64,000 bases of DNA, from the NCBI RefSeq assembly GCF_000423205.1, contig NZ_AUHN01000010.1, positions 62,001 to 126,000 on the forward strand. The letters are read 5' to 3'. Positions within the stretch are counted from its first letter, which is position 1, and each line of letters begins with the position of its first letter. A program made the translations under genes and the position numbers. The stretch is from Jonesia quinghaiensis DSM 15701. Its GTDB lineage: Bacteria; Actinomycetota; Actinomycetes; Actinomycetales; Cellulomonadaceae. Of the stretch, positions 56,534-64,000 are shown piece after piece. The notes beneath the pieces are model-generated. The model did not search any database and was not told the origin of the DNA. It saw nothing but the letters and a program-made list of their open reading frames with translations.

Positions 56534-57391
56534 TCAACCAGCCGATGTCGTTGTCCGAGCCCACACAACGGCCAACGTACCAATACCTGTGTGCGCTGCA
56601 AGCACAGTGGACAGCGGCGCCACGACAACGTCCACACCTAGTACGTCACGCAATTCCTGAGCGAGGTCATCTGCCTGATCCGGGGCAACACAATGCTGCA
56701 CAGCAAACTGGTTTGCTCCACGTTCTTGAGCGCGCTGAGCTGCAACAATAAGTCGCTCAGTACCAGCAACCGCAGACCGCACTGCGCCGTGAGGTGAGAT
56801 GGTCCCGCCTTTGAGGCTGAGCATCGGGCGAATCCCTAGCCGCTGCCCTAACGCACCCATGGGAGCAGACAACCGCCCACCCGCCACAAGACGATCTAAA
56901 GTATCGACCAGAAACTCCGCGCCAGCGTGGCTACGCCACTTGGCAATAGTGTCAGCGATGCGGGCAGCGGACATTCCTTGGTCAGCAAGTCGCTGTGCTT
57001 CCATCACGAGAAAACCCAAAGACAGGCCCGCAACGGTGGAATCAATCACGTGAATACGCCCTGGCCATGCCCGAGCAGCAACTGCTGCTCGTTGACAGGT
57101 TCCCGATAGGTGCGCGGAAATATGCAACGAAATAATGTGTTCCGCACCACCCTTCAATGCGGCCGCATACGCTGCAGTGAACTGGGATTCAGCTGGTTGG
57201 GAGGTGCGCAGTGGCATACCTGCACGCAAAAAAGCTTCACAGTCTTGCGCGGTGAAATCAACATTCTCAGTGAACTCATGACCGTTACCGTGAACATGGA
57301 GATTAACGACCCGAACCGCACTGCTGCCAGTTGCCCCGGGGGGAAGGCACGCCGTGGAGTCGGTGACAATAACAATTGGTGAATCCTGCAC
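56534..57391 (-). CDS. DegV-family fatty-acid-binding protein
   Basis: 285 residues. N-terminal PIVIVTDSTACLP (6-18), PLRTSQPAESQFTAAYAAAL, and the lipid-binding block SLKGGTISPHGAVRSAVAGT. Family members (FakB-like) hold a fatty acid and present it to FakA kinase. No FakA gene is in the window; the partner must be elsewhere, or the role may differ. GTG start. It reads toward comEA; the 136 bp between hold nothing I can name. Confidence 0.85.
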   Translation of the reverse strand: MQDSPIVIVTDSTACLPPGATGSSAVRVVNLHVHGNGHEFTENVDFTAQDCEAFLRAGMPLRTSQPAESQFTAAYAAALKGGAEHIISLHISAHLSGTCQRAAVAARAWPGRIHVIDSTVAGLSLGFLVMEAQRLADQGMSAARIADTIAKWRSHAGAEFLVDTLDRLVAGGRLSAPMGALGQRLGIRPMLSLKGGTISPHGAVRSAVAGTERLIVAAQRAQERGANQFAVQHCVAPDQADDLAQELRDVLGVDVVVAPLSTVLAAHTGIGTLAVVWARTTTSAG

Positions 57392-57601
57392 CCTCGTAGA
57401 CTACCGCTTTCACGACAGGGCAGTTGTCACAGGAGGTAGCCGAAAGGTGGAGTGAGGTACAGGCAAAATAACCCTGCAGTCTGACGCGACAGCGCGTAGG
57501 GCACCGTAGGTTTGATCATGGGAAGATTGCTGGCGTTGTTCCCCAACTCTTCCTGAACACTCAGTCAAGTGCTATTGACGTTCACTCATGGAAGGGGCAG
57601 C

Positions 57602-58891
57602 ATGCAGGCAATCAGCGATTTTTATCAGCAGATGCGCCACATCGCTGTCGCTTTGACCTGCGTTGCTGCCGTAACGGCCCTTGCGGCGTGCACCCCTTCT
57701 CCACGCGAATCTCCAGACCCCACGGACCCAACATCCGCTCAACACCAAGCCGCTACTCACATCACTCATGGTGCTGGGCGCCTCACTGTTGTGGAATCTG
57801 ACAAAGCACAGACTGCTCTCAACGGACGCCAATTCAGTGTGATCCAAGAGTACTCCGGCGGGGACGGGGAGGACTTCTCGGCAGCGCAACTCACCGAAGA
57901 CGGTGACATTGTGGCGTTGGCCCGCGATACTGCTTCGGAGACTGGCAGTCGGAACGTGGGGCGAGTTGACTCGGGGAACTACCAACAAATAGCTGACACC
58001 ACAGTGTTTTGGGGCGGTCAGTTTCATGAAGTTGTGGCAGTCTCCACCACCTCAGAGACAACTGCTTGGCTAGAAAACACCGGTTCAGACGGATTCGCTG
58101 GTACTGATGCATGGAAACTCTTCATGCTTCATGACGGAGTAGTCCGAGAAGTTGCCTCCTCACAGGAAAACCTTCCCGATGTGACAAGCCCAGATTTCGG
58201 TGACCTCGTCGTTGCAACATCGGAAGACGGAACTCGATTCACCCTTGCTATCACTGGTGAAACTGCACCCCCAGACGGAGGTTCCCGCCACAAGCGCAGT
58301 TACCTCATTGAAGGATTAGTTGATCCCTTGATGTGGGAGGAGCCCGCTCAGCACACAACCCTCGCCGTCCACGACCTCGGGCAAACTCAGCTGGCCAGCG
58401 TTGTTCAAGACACTGCGTGGCAGGTGCAATCTTCTTCAGAAAATGGGGTCACCACCTTTGCGGTGTCCTCAACTGACCTGACCTCTGACTCCCCTGAACC
58501 TGTCCAGCGATTAGTGTACGAGCCTGGAGTGCGAGTGCACCATCACATCGTGTCTGACGGTTCAATGATTGCGGTGCGCGCAAGCATGGGTGGCGAGACA
58601 TGGATCGACATCATGACACCGCAAACCATGGACATCACCCGAGTGTTGTTGGACTCTGCCCCAGCCGATATCGCGTTGTGCGACGGGTTACTGGCGTGGA
58701 CATCACCGGCAGCTGATGACCGCTCCTCCCCCGTGTTTATTTTCACGACAGACACCGGTACGTTGTGGTCCACCGACGTCTCGGACAACTTGGGGTCCAT
58801 CGCCTGCCGTGACGGGTACATCATGTGGCAGGCGATGGATGCATCAGTTGATCAAGGTGCCACGGCCGTTGTGGTTGCTTGGCAAGAGTGA
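57602..58891 (+). CDS. Lipoprotein of unknown function
   Basis: 429 residues from the ATG at 57602 (ggaagggg upstream). A signal sequence ends in lipobox LAAC with Cys30, followed by a Pro/Ser/Thr linker. The mature part has repeated beta-strand-like segments (GDIVALARDTA, AWLENTGSDG, LAWTSPAADD, GYIMWQAMD), which suggest a beta-propeller-like surface protein. No enzyme motif. Its last 48 bp overlap the 3' end of the convergent jetC gene, where a jetD gene would normally sit. Function unknown. Confidence 0.75.
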   Translation: MQAISDFYQQMRHIAVALTCVAAVTALAACTPSPRESPDPTDPTSAQHQAATHITHGAGRLTVVESDKAQTALNGRQFSVIQEYSGGDGEDFSAAQLTEDGDIVALARDTASETGSRNVGRVDSGNYQQIADTTVFWGGQFHEVVAVSTTSETTAWLENTGSDGFAGTDAWKLFMLHDGVVREVASSQENLPDVTSPDFGDLVVATSEDGTRFTLAITGETAPPDGGSRHKRSYLIEGLVDPLMWEEPAQHTTLAVHDLGQTQLASVVQDTAWQVQSSSENGVTTFAVSSTDLTSDSPEPVQRLVYEPGVRVHHHIVSDGSMIAVRASMGGETWIDIMTPQTMDITRVLLDSAPADIALCDGLLAWTSPAADDRSSPVFIFTTDTGTLWSTDVSDNLGSIACRDGYIMWQAMDASVDQGATAVVVAWQE

Positions 58892-61800
58892 CTCTTGAAT
58901 AACGTGGTTGTCTTGTAGCTCTTCCTCGTTCTGCAGGTTTTCTTGGGTGTAGTTGATACCGGGTAGAGCAGCATCAGTGGCAAGAGACCATGTCAGTTGT
59001 GTGAGTCCTTTGCTGTCCTTCACAGTTTGCACCAGCAGTGACATGTGCGGTTCCAACGCTGAGACTTTATCCAACGGCGCACCCACAATGAGTTGGAACC
59101 CTAACCCTTTCCAGGCTGAGACACTTCGCCCAGCAAACCGCGAGTCGGCTTTGATGAATGCTTCATCGAGGAAAACTGGTGCATAACGTGGGCGGGCCGC
59201 GTCTGCGTCACCAAGCTGGTAACGCAGTGCGGCTCCAACAATAAAAGCCACGAGCTCTTGGGATTCGCCACCTGACTTTCCAGCGATGTGGTCAAACACG
59301 GAAACCTCAGTACCCTGCAGGTCAACTTTCATCGCATCTACCTTGACGTGTTCACGCACGTCGATGAGCCGCCGATGCTCAGGAGACTCTGGGCGGACAC
59401 GGTTCAGTAACGCAGCCATTCGGGCGTAGTGACGTTCCCTGTCAGCTGGTGCAGAGTCTGCACCAAGTTGGGTGGCGAGTTCTTTGAGTTCATGCCGGAA
59501 ACTACGGATGTCCTGTGATTCAGTGACTTTCGCGACGATCTTTAAGCGATGGTGGTCGTCTTGGAACGGCAGTTTCCACAAAATGTCATTGACTGGTTCC
59601 ATCCGTTGCCGAATTTCGTCGATTGCTTGCGATATTTGCGCGTTCAACGTGGTGAGTTCATGCCCTGACAACAGGGTGAGAGTTCGGTCCCACTTTTCGC
59701 GTAGTTCGTAGAGCCGTTGGTGTTCGAGTTCCGTCAGAATTCTTTCAAAGTCTTCGAACGACCTCTCCGGGTGGGACCCAACATTTGGGTTGGGCCACCG
59801 GGCAAGGAACTGAGTGAATACCCTTTCCAGTTCATGAAGCACAGATTGAACTTTTTCTTGCGCATGGTGTCGTTCAACCTGAAGTTCACGGATCATCGCG
59901 GTCACTGCGGCATCGAACTCTGCGATGCTACCGGCGTGGGATTGCTCCACCCGAGAATCCAGCAATTTTTCGATCCGGGGGTCAAGCGTGGTGTCTTCGA
60001 CGTTTTCTAGCCGGTCTTTCGCAGCGTCTTCAATGTCTACCAACCCCGCATAGGTTGCCTCGAGGTCTTCAATACGTGCTGAGGCGTGAGCTATGCGAGT
60101 GCGTACTGCAGAGAGCTGGGCGCTGATTTCGTTTTCTTCGCGTTTAAGTTGCGCAACGATGTCGCTGCCGGCTGTGATGTCTTCTAATTGCTGGCGGCGG
60201 TTTTCCGCGAGTTGTTGTGCGGCAGCGACATCAATGTTGTCCCAACTCACTGTCAAAATGTGTTCGTGCGCCCGCACGACATTGCGTAGTGTTGCTTGAG
60301 CCTCTGCAGCTGCGTCAGCGGCACCGGTCTCTTGCGCGATCTTCTCATCGCAGGCAGCTGCTTCAGCACTCAGGGCAACAATGGCGCCGTCGTTGGAGAA
60401 ACCTAGCACGGCACGCGTGAGCCCCCCATGACTTCCCCGGCGCCCCTGGCTGGTTTGCCCGGTGACAGTTAATGCTTGCGGGTGGGAGTTCAGTTCTGCT
60501 GGGTCGTTGACACACACCAGGGCGAAAGATTGGAGTAGACGTTCTTGCAACCACCCGGTGAATCGCCCGCGGCGATACTCCAAACGCCCTGGGAGGAGGC
60601 GGCGGTCCTCGCATTCACTCTGAGGCATATGCGTGGGTACACCTTCAAAGGAGATCCTTCTGCGCAGCGTCAGTGAGTTAATGGCGCGGCGGAAATCAGG
60701 AAGTTTCTCCTCGTCAACAAGGAGGGTGACCGCAAACCCGCCAAGCGCAGCGGACAGTGCGGTACGCCATGTCTCATACTCGGCCCGTACTTCAACGAGT
60801 TCTCCCACAAAGGGCAGATCGTGAGGTTCCATGCCGCATGCTGCGGCTAGTTGGCAGCGGGCCTCATGAAGTTCTGCTGGGATGTTTCCTTGGCGGGCGC
60901 GTAGTGACGACAACTGGGCCGCGATGTCATCACGGCGAGTTTGGGCCGCATCACGACGACGAAGCGCCTGGTAGTGCTGATCGCGTAACTCTTGTTCCCG
61001 TTCACTTAAACCGTTGAGGAATTCACGCGCTGTGCGTTGAACACTGTCAAAGTCGCGCCGTGTTGTCACCGTGGCATCTAAGGTGTGCAGGTGGCGATCC
61101 AGCGTCGAACGTGTCGCCTCTACCGTTCGTGCTGATTCCTCAAGACCGCGCAAATCGCGGGTGAGGGCGTCAACGCTATCCCCACCTTCGTTGCGGATTG
61201 AGGTTCGCACAGTGTCGAGTTGGGTATCTAACGCACTTTCTTGAGCGAGAGCTTGGGCACGTTCTTCCCGGTGCCTGCGAAACTCTTGCCTGTTGTTGGC
61301 AATTTCACTGCCCAACAGTGTCACGATGCGTCGGTCACGCCACACCGTGAAGGGTGAGGTGTCCGACGTGTCCGTGAGCAACCCAGCATCATCAATGGCG
61401 TGTAAGCCTTCTCGGGCCTGTTCGAGGCTACCTTTAAGTTCGCGAATTGGTTCCAGGTGCGCTACTTGTTGCTGTGCTGTCATCATTTCTTGGCGGACAG
61501 TGCTGAGCTCATCAAAGTGCGCCACCGCTTTGGCAGCGGTGTCGAAGGTGGCTGGTTCTTCTAACACCATCTGCTTATACAAGGCGTCAACGGTAGATAT
61601 GTGTTGGCCTGCTTGGATTCTGGCAAGCAGTTGCATCGCTTTTGCCCCACCACCTGCAGCACCAATTCCCAACGCTGAGTGGAGGCGAGTGAAGAACGCT
61701 GCATCCGTGTCATACAGGGTAAGTCCCTCCACCTGGGTGAGGGTGCGTTTGGAGAACCTGCCCTGTGCATGGGACACCAACCTGCGCAGGTCAAACTTTC

Positions 61801-62296
61801 CCTCCACTGTCGCCCGGTGGAAAACGCACTCATCGTTGCGCCGTGCACGGCGCGGAACATAGAAAATGCGCAACGCGGTCATGAGTGCGCCGCGTTGGTC
61901 ACGCCACGTCATCGCTACAGCGGACCAAGTGTCGCTGTCTCCGCCTCGTAACACCGTTTCAGTGGGGCCAGTTGCTGTTGGGCGATCATCTGTTTTGCCG
62001 CGCACATAACTGATGATGTTGCGTTGGTCTTGTCCTCGGGCGCGGCCTGATGTTGCAGAGTTTGACGCGCCGTTAAAGGGGGTGGTGTGGGGCATCATTA
62101 GCGCAATGTAGGCGTCAAGAAGGGTTGATTTTCCGGTCCCTGAACCACCGGAGAGTAGTGTTCCTTCTGGGTGGAAAGGCAGTGCGTGGTGTCCGTGGTA
62201 ACCGCCCCAGTTCACCAGTTGCAGGGACTCTGCCAACCATTGTTGGCCGGTAGATTCGCGGGGAATTAATCCAAAGAGCGAGTCAACAAATGTCAC
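58844..62296 (-). CDS. jetC: Wadjet-type SMC ATPase JetC (MksB/MukB-like)
   Basis: Motor of a plasmid-restricting condensin. 1150 residues from the GTG at 62296, overlapping jetB by 4 bp (GTGA). Walker A GGSGTGKS (50-57) near the N-terminus, long coiled coils with a hinge-like middle (about 500-600), then the ATPase C-end: SGGESQ signature (1008-1013) and Walker B PVFLDEA (about 1040-1046). A tail of some 45 residues after TWSLATD runs into the convergent lipoprotein gene. The family is also known as MksB. Third gene of jetA-jetB-jetC. Confidence 0.9.
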   Translation of the reverse strand: MTFVDSLFGLIPRESTGQQWLAESLQLVNWGGYHGHHALPFHPEGTLLSGGSGTGKSTLLDAYIALMMPHTTPFNGASNSATSGRARGQDQRNIISYVRGKTDDRPTATGPTETVLRGGDSDTWSAVAMTWRDQRGALMTALRIFYVPRRARRNDECVFHRATVEGKFDLRRLVSHAQGRFSKRTLTQVEGLTLYDTDAAFFTRLHSALGIGAAGGGAKAMQLLARIQAGQHISTVDALYKQMVLEEPATFDTAAKAVAHFDELSTVRQEMMTAQQQVAHLEPIRELKGSLEQAREGLHAIDDAGLLTDTSDTSPFTVWRDRRIVTLLGSEIANNRQEFRRHREERAQALAQESALDTQLDTVRTSIRNEGGDSVDALTRDLRGLEESARTVEATRSTLDRHLHTLDATVTTRRDFDSVQRTAREFLNGLSEREQELRDQHYQALRRRDAAQTRRDDIAAQLSSLRARQGNIPAELHEARCQLAAACGMEPHDLPFVGELVEVRAEYETWRTALSAALGGFAVTLLVDEEKLPDFRRAINSLTLRRRISFEGVPTHMPQSECEDRRLLPGRLEYRRGRFTGWLQERLLQSFALVCVNDPAELNSHPQALTVTGQTSQGRRGSHGGLTRAVLGFSNDGAIVALSAEAAACDEKIAQETGAADAAAEAQATLRNVVRAHEHILTVSWDNIDVAAAQQLAENRRQQLEDITAGSDIVAQLKREENEISAQLSAVRTRIAHASARIEDLEATYAGLVDIEDAAKDRLENVEDTTLDPRIEKLLDSRVEQSHAGSIAEFDAAVTAMIRELQVERHHAQEKVQSVLHELERVFTQFLARWPNPNVGSHPERSFEDFERILTELEHQRLYELREKWDRTLTLLSGHELTTLNAQISQAIDEIRQRMEPVNDILWKLPFQDDHHRLKIVAKVTESQDIRSFRHELKELATQLGADSAPADRERHYARMAALLNRVRPESPEHRRLIDVREHVKVDAMKVDLQGTEVSVFDHIAGKSGGESQELVAFIVGAALRYQLGDADAARPRYAPVFLDEAFIKADSRFAGRSVSAWKGLGFQLIVGAPLDKVSALEPHMSLLVQTVKDSKGLTQLTWSLATDAALPGINYTQENLQNEEELQDNHVIQESLLPSNHNGRGTLIN

Positions 62297-62946
62297 AGCA
62301 GGTCCCCTTGATCTGTGGTGGGTGTTGCGGTGTTTTCCGTCAACCACTGGGTAAGTTCGGTGAGGCGTGAAACGGGTAGAAGTATTTCGATCACTGATGA
62401 CACTTGGTAGCGCCCTGGTTCACGTTCCGTCATCACACCTTCACGGGTGAGCTGGTTGATGGCTGCTCGAATTTCGTGGTGACGTGCTGCCTGGTTTGTG
62501 TCATGTTGCGGGAAGAATGAGTCGGCGTAGTCGATGAGGTCTTCGGAGTCAACAAATACTGATTGGGCGCCAAGGGCAGCGTGTTGCCGGTAGACGGTGC
62601 GTAAGTGAATGAGCACAAGAGTTTCAACACGTTTGTATGCCTCGTCTTTCAGGAGGATCGGAACGTGGGTGTCCTCCAGCCTCACCTGTTGTTTATAGGC
62701 AATGTCGTAGTTGCGATCAACGATGAGGGTGAGGAACATGTCGTGAAACCGGGACTGCAACAGGTCTTCATGCGTCAAGATCGCTCGCCATACTGCAGGG
62801 TGATTCGCCCGGTCTACGAAGCGTTTTTGGAGCAGGAGCGCTAATGCACGGCGCGCTTCACTGGGGAGTTGGCCGCGGTCAGCGTCAAAAAGAATCGTTT
62901 GCGGAGCTTCCACCGGTGTGGTGTCGACAAAAGGCTCATCACTCAT
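62293..62946 (-). CDS. jetB: Wadjet subunit JetB (DUF4194, MksE-like)
   Basis: Kite-like partner of JetC. 217 residues with winged-helix elements, notably EIRAAINQLTREGVMTEREP and VSSVIEILLPVSRLTELTQW at the C-terminus, as in DUF4194. Cytoplasmic. It overlaps jetA and jetC by 4 bp on each side, so the three are translated as a unit. Confidence 0.85.
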   Translation of the reverse strand: MSDEPFVDTTPVEAPQTILFDADRGQLPSEARRALALLLQKRFVDRANHPAVWRAILTHEDLLQSRFHDMFLTLIVDRNYDIAYKQQVRLEDTHVPILLKDEAYKRVETLVLIHLRTVYRQHAALGAQSVFVDSEDLIDYADSFFPQHDTNQAARHHEIRAAINQLTREGVMTEREPGRYQVSSVIEILLPVSRLTELTQWLTENTATPTTDQGDLL

Positions 62947-64000
62947 GGGGTTTCTCCGTGTTCTACCTGTGCGAGGCCAACCGTGTGGCGGGGAATATAA
63001 AACTGACGACGTGTCCCGTCATGGCGGATCGCGGTGACTGTGTCGACCTGGTGCGCCTCCCCAGGTGTTTCAGTGGTCTGTAAGTTCTTGCTTGTGAGCG
63101 CCATTTCTTGGAAGCCAAGAATTTCCACGGGGCGTTGCAGATCAGGGGAACTCTGGGCAAAAAGTTGGGCAATTGTTACTGCCTCTTGCCGAGCAAGTGC
63201 TGCTTGGAATGCGCCATGAATCGCTTCGTGTTGTGGCCCACCCAAGGCCAGCATGTCATCCAGTGCCATGCCTGAGACCTCTTCACGAGGCGCATCAAGA
63301 TGATCAGGAACCGGTGTAGCCCCCAAATCGGCGAGAGTAGTACGTAACCGCCCCAGTGCTGCGCGTTGGAACCGTGGCATCGCGTCAACTCGGTCTCCGC
63401 GATGTGATTGTTCGAACCATCGTGTCAGTGCGGTAACTGTTGACCGTAGCGCTTCGTCAAGTTCGCGGTCGCGCAATGGGTTGTGGTGGGTGATGTTCGC
63501 GGTGAGGGTGCGTGAGGCACGTTGTTGTTCTGTGAGGACCACATTGACAGAATCCAGGATGGACGTTTTGATCCCTCGTAGTGCAGCTTTGTCACGACTG
63601 TCCAACGCTCTAGCGTGTGGGTGGGAAAGTATCGCATCAATTGCTTGGTCAAGTTCATTGAGAAGGGTTTCATCGCGCAGGACATCAACGGCTCCGGTGA
63701 ATGCGCGGCCTTCTGGTGTGTGATGGAGGAGTTGCTCAGAGGCATCGAGGTACTCATCAAGCACATCTCCTGCTGGGCGGGAGTCTGAGCGTAGGTCGCT
63801 GAGGATAGACCGTTGGAGATCTTTGATTGACTCGGCCACGCGCGCAAAATCGGCGGGAAGTTCCCGTACCAGATAGCGCACGTTGTCCAGTTGCTCTTCC
63901 ATACGTTGCGGTTCAATGGTGGGCATTGGGGCACCTGCCCGCAGTGCATCGCGTTCCTGTGTGAGGCGTTGTATGTCGCGGTCGAGTTGGGTGATGCGCG
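62943..64000 (-). CDS. jetA: Wadjet subunit JetA (DUF3375, MksF-like), 5' end outside window
   Basis: Kleisin-type partner that bridges the JetC heads. 352 codons are visible; the frame stays open past the ATG at 63926 to the window edge, reading RITQLDRDIQRLTQERDAL, a coiled coil, so the real start is beyond 64000. The C-terminal DUF3375 part includes ALGRLRTTLADLGATPVPDH, DDMLALGGPQHEAIHGAF and ending RRQFYIPRHTVGLAQVEHGE. First visible gene of the operon; if jetD exists it could lie further right. Confidence 0.85.
   Translation of the reverse strand, partial: RITQLDRDIQRLTQERDALRAGAPMPTIEPQRMEEQLDNVRYLVRELPADFARVAESIKDLQRSILSDLRSDSRPAGDVLDEYLDASEQLLHHTPEGRAFTGAVDVLRDETLLNELDQAIDAILSHPHARALDSRDKAALRGIKTSILDSVNVVLTEQQRASRTLTANITHHNPLRDRELDEALRSTVTALTRWFEQSHRGDRVDAMPRFQRAALGRLRTTLADLGATPVPDHLDAPREEVSGMALDDMLALGGPQHEAIHGAFQAALARQEAVTIAQLFAQSSPDLQRPVEILGFQEMALTSKNLQTTETPGEAHQVDTVTAIRHDGTRRQFYIPRHTVGLAQVEHGETP

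Overview
The window is a 64 kb stretch of chromosome from a Gram-positive actinobacterium of intermediate G+C content. The evidence is gene order and family membership: a PucR-type regulator ahead of fabD-fabH-acpP-fabF, the actinobacterial families DUF3145 and DUF3097, hrcA-dnaJ-rsmE-HIT-phoH-ybeY-CNNM-era-leuA-recO-uppS, a two-copy tRNA-Asn, a dimeric zinc-ribbon glycyl-tRNA synthetase, and maltose permeases with no dedicated ATPase. A member of the Micrococcales is most likely. A Jonesia-like genus would fit, but that is a guess from gene content. I see no prophage, insertion sequence or CRISPR array.

Layout. 1-4.8 kb: type II fatty acid synthesis under a FasR-like regulator, cut by the left edge. 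4.8-7.0 kb: an iron-box-controlled siderophore reductase, DUF3145, peptide deformylase and a CAT-anticodon tRNA. 7.1-11.2 kb: a hypothetical gene, two identical tRNA-Asn genes, dnaG and dgt. 11.2-20.3 kb: a maltodextrin regulon. malE-malF-malG plus a GH13 enzyme run leftward and malR plus an alpha-glucosidase run rightward, with shared TTGCAA-type operators between them; a 42-bp perfect palindrome closes the module. 20.3-28.3 kb: dus, a small lipoprotein, glyS, the Zur-regulated znuACB-zur uptake operon, a VTT-family membrane protein, and uppS-recO. 29-31 kb: leuA behind a leader peptide with four consecutive Leu codons.

31-35.2 kb: two unusual membrane proteins that share a 60-residue LRV-like module, placed between leuA and era, which are normally close neighbours. 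35.2-42.5 kb: a housekeeping run from hrcA (CIRCE-controlled) to era. 42.6-49.8 kb: DUF3097, two membrane proteins, hemW, lepA, a solitary PemK/MazF-like gene and rpsT. 49.9-51.9 kb: a GntR-ABC exporter operon. 52-57.4 kb: holA, comEC, comEA and degV. 57.6-58.9 kb: a lipoprotein.

58.8-64 kb: an operon of a MukB-like SMC protein and its two partners (JetC, JetB and a JetA cut by the right edge), a Wadjet/MksBEF-type condensin of the kind that restricts plasmids. Its usual nuclease partner JetD is not downstream of jetC, where a convergent lipoprotein gene overlaps the jetC end. This is the most system-like item in the window.

Regulation can be read directly in several places: a DtxR/IdeR box, two Zur-like boxes, LacI-type operators, a CIRCE element, a leucine attenuation leader and a GntR operator. 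Together they describe a cell that tunes iron, zinc, maltodextrin, heat-shock and leucine genes locally.
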